6,379 nt of DNA from Methanoregula sp. (GTDB lineage Archaea; Halobacteriota; Methanomicrobia; Methanomicrobiales; Methanospirillaceae): positions 1 to 6,379 of the forward strand of contig PNBP01000147.1 in assembly GCA_003136075.1 (NCBI GenBank). Reading direction: 5' to 3'. Of this stretch, positions 5,014 to 6,379 are shown one piece after another. Position 1 is the stretch's first letter; the number at the start of each line of letters is the position of its first letter. The position numbers were made by a program, and so were the translations under genes. The notes below the pieces were generated by a model that was not told where the DNA came from, searched no databases, and saw only the letters and a program-made list of their open reading frames with translations.

Positions 5014-6379
<1,366 letters not shown>

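Overview
This window comes from a methanogenic archaeon, most likely of the Methanomicrobiales (Methanoregula-like). The evidence is an archaeal/eukaryotic-type leucyl-tRNA synthetase, a split RNA polymerase largest subunit (A' and A'') followed by an L30e-family protein and archaeal NusA, a PAC2-type proteasome chaperone, two small families that I associate with methanogens (DUF5611, DUF473), a tRNA gene without an encoded CCA, and T-tract transcription ends. The genus is inferred from the feel of the protein sequences, not from a search.

Layout, left to right. Positions 1-1339 (+) are the C-terminal half of leuS, ending in a long T-tract. It converges on a small DUF5611 gene (1461-1772, -), which is divergent from a two-gene unit: the PAC2-family protein (1807-2592, +) and a DUF473-like gene (2598-2996, +). 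A gene-poor stretch of about 630 bp follows (2997-3627), with a strong 21-bp-arm hairpin at 3200-3254 and a terminator-like hairpin plus T7 at 3398-3427. A good TATA box (3588-3596) then drives a small two-helix membrane protein (3628-3906, +). Next is tRNA-Arg(UCU) at 3979-4053.

From 4203 to the right edge everything is on the minus strand and forms one operon, transcribed right to left: rpoA1 (3' end only), rpoA2, the L30e-family gene, nusA. Spacings are 2 nt, 45 nt and 1 nt, and a run of nine U directly after the nusA stop ends it. These genes supply the A'/A'' catalytic subunits of RNA polymerase, a ribosomal or RNA-binding L30e protein and a two-KH-domain elongation/termination factor. 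In many euryarchaea rps12 and rps7 follow in the same unit; here they do not.

The window is mostly conserved housekeeping DNA. I see no CRISPR array, mobile element, defence island or biosynthetic cluster. The points most worth a second look are the hairpin-bearing gap at 2997-3627, the C-terminal Met-Tyr-Gly (HbYX-type) tail of the PAC2 protein next to the uncharacterised DUF473 gene, the orphan membrane protein, and the early end of the RNA polymerase operon.
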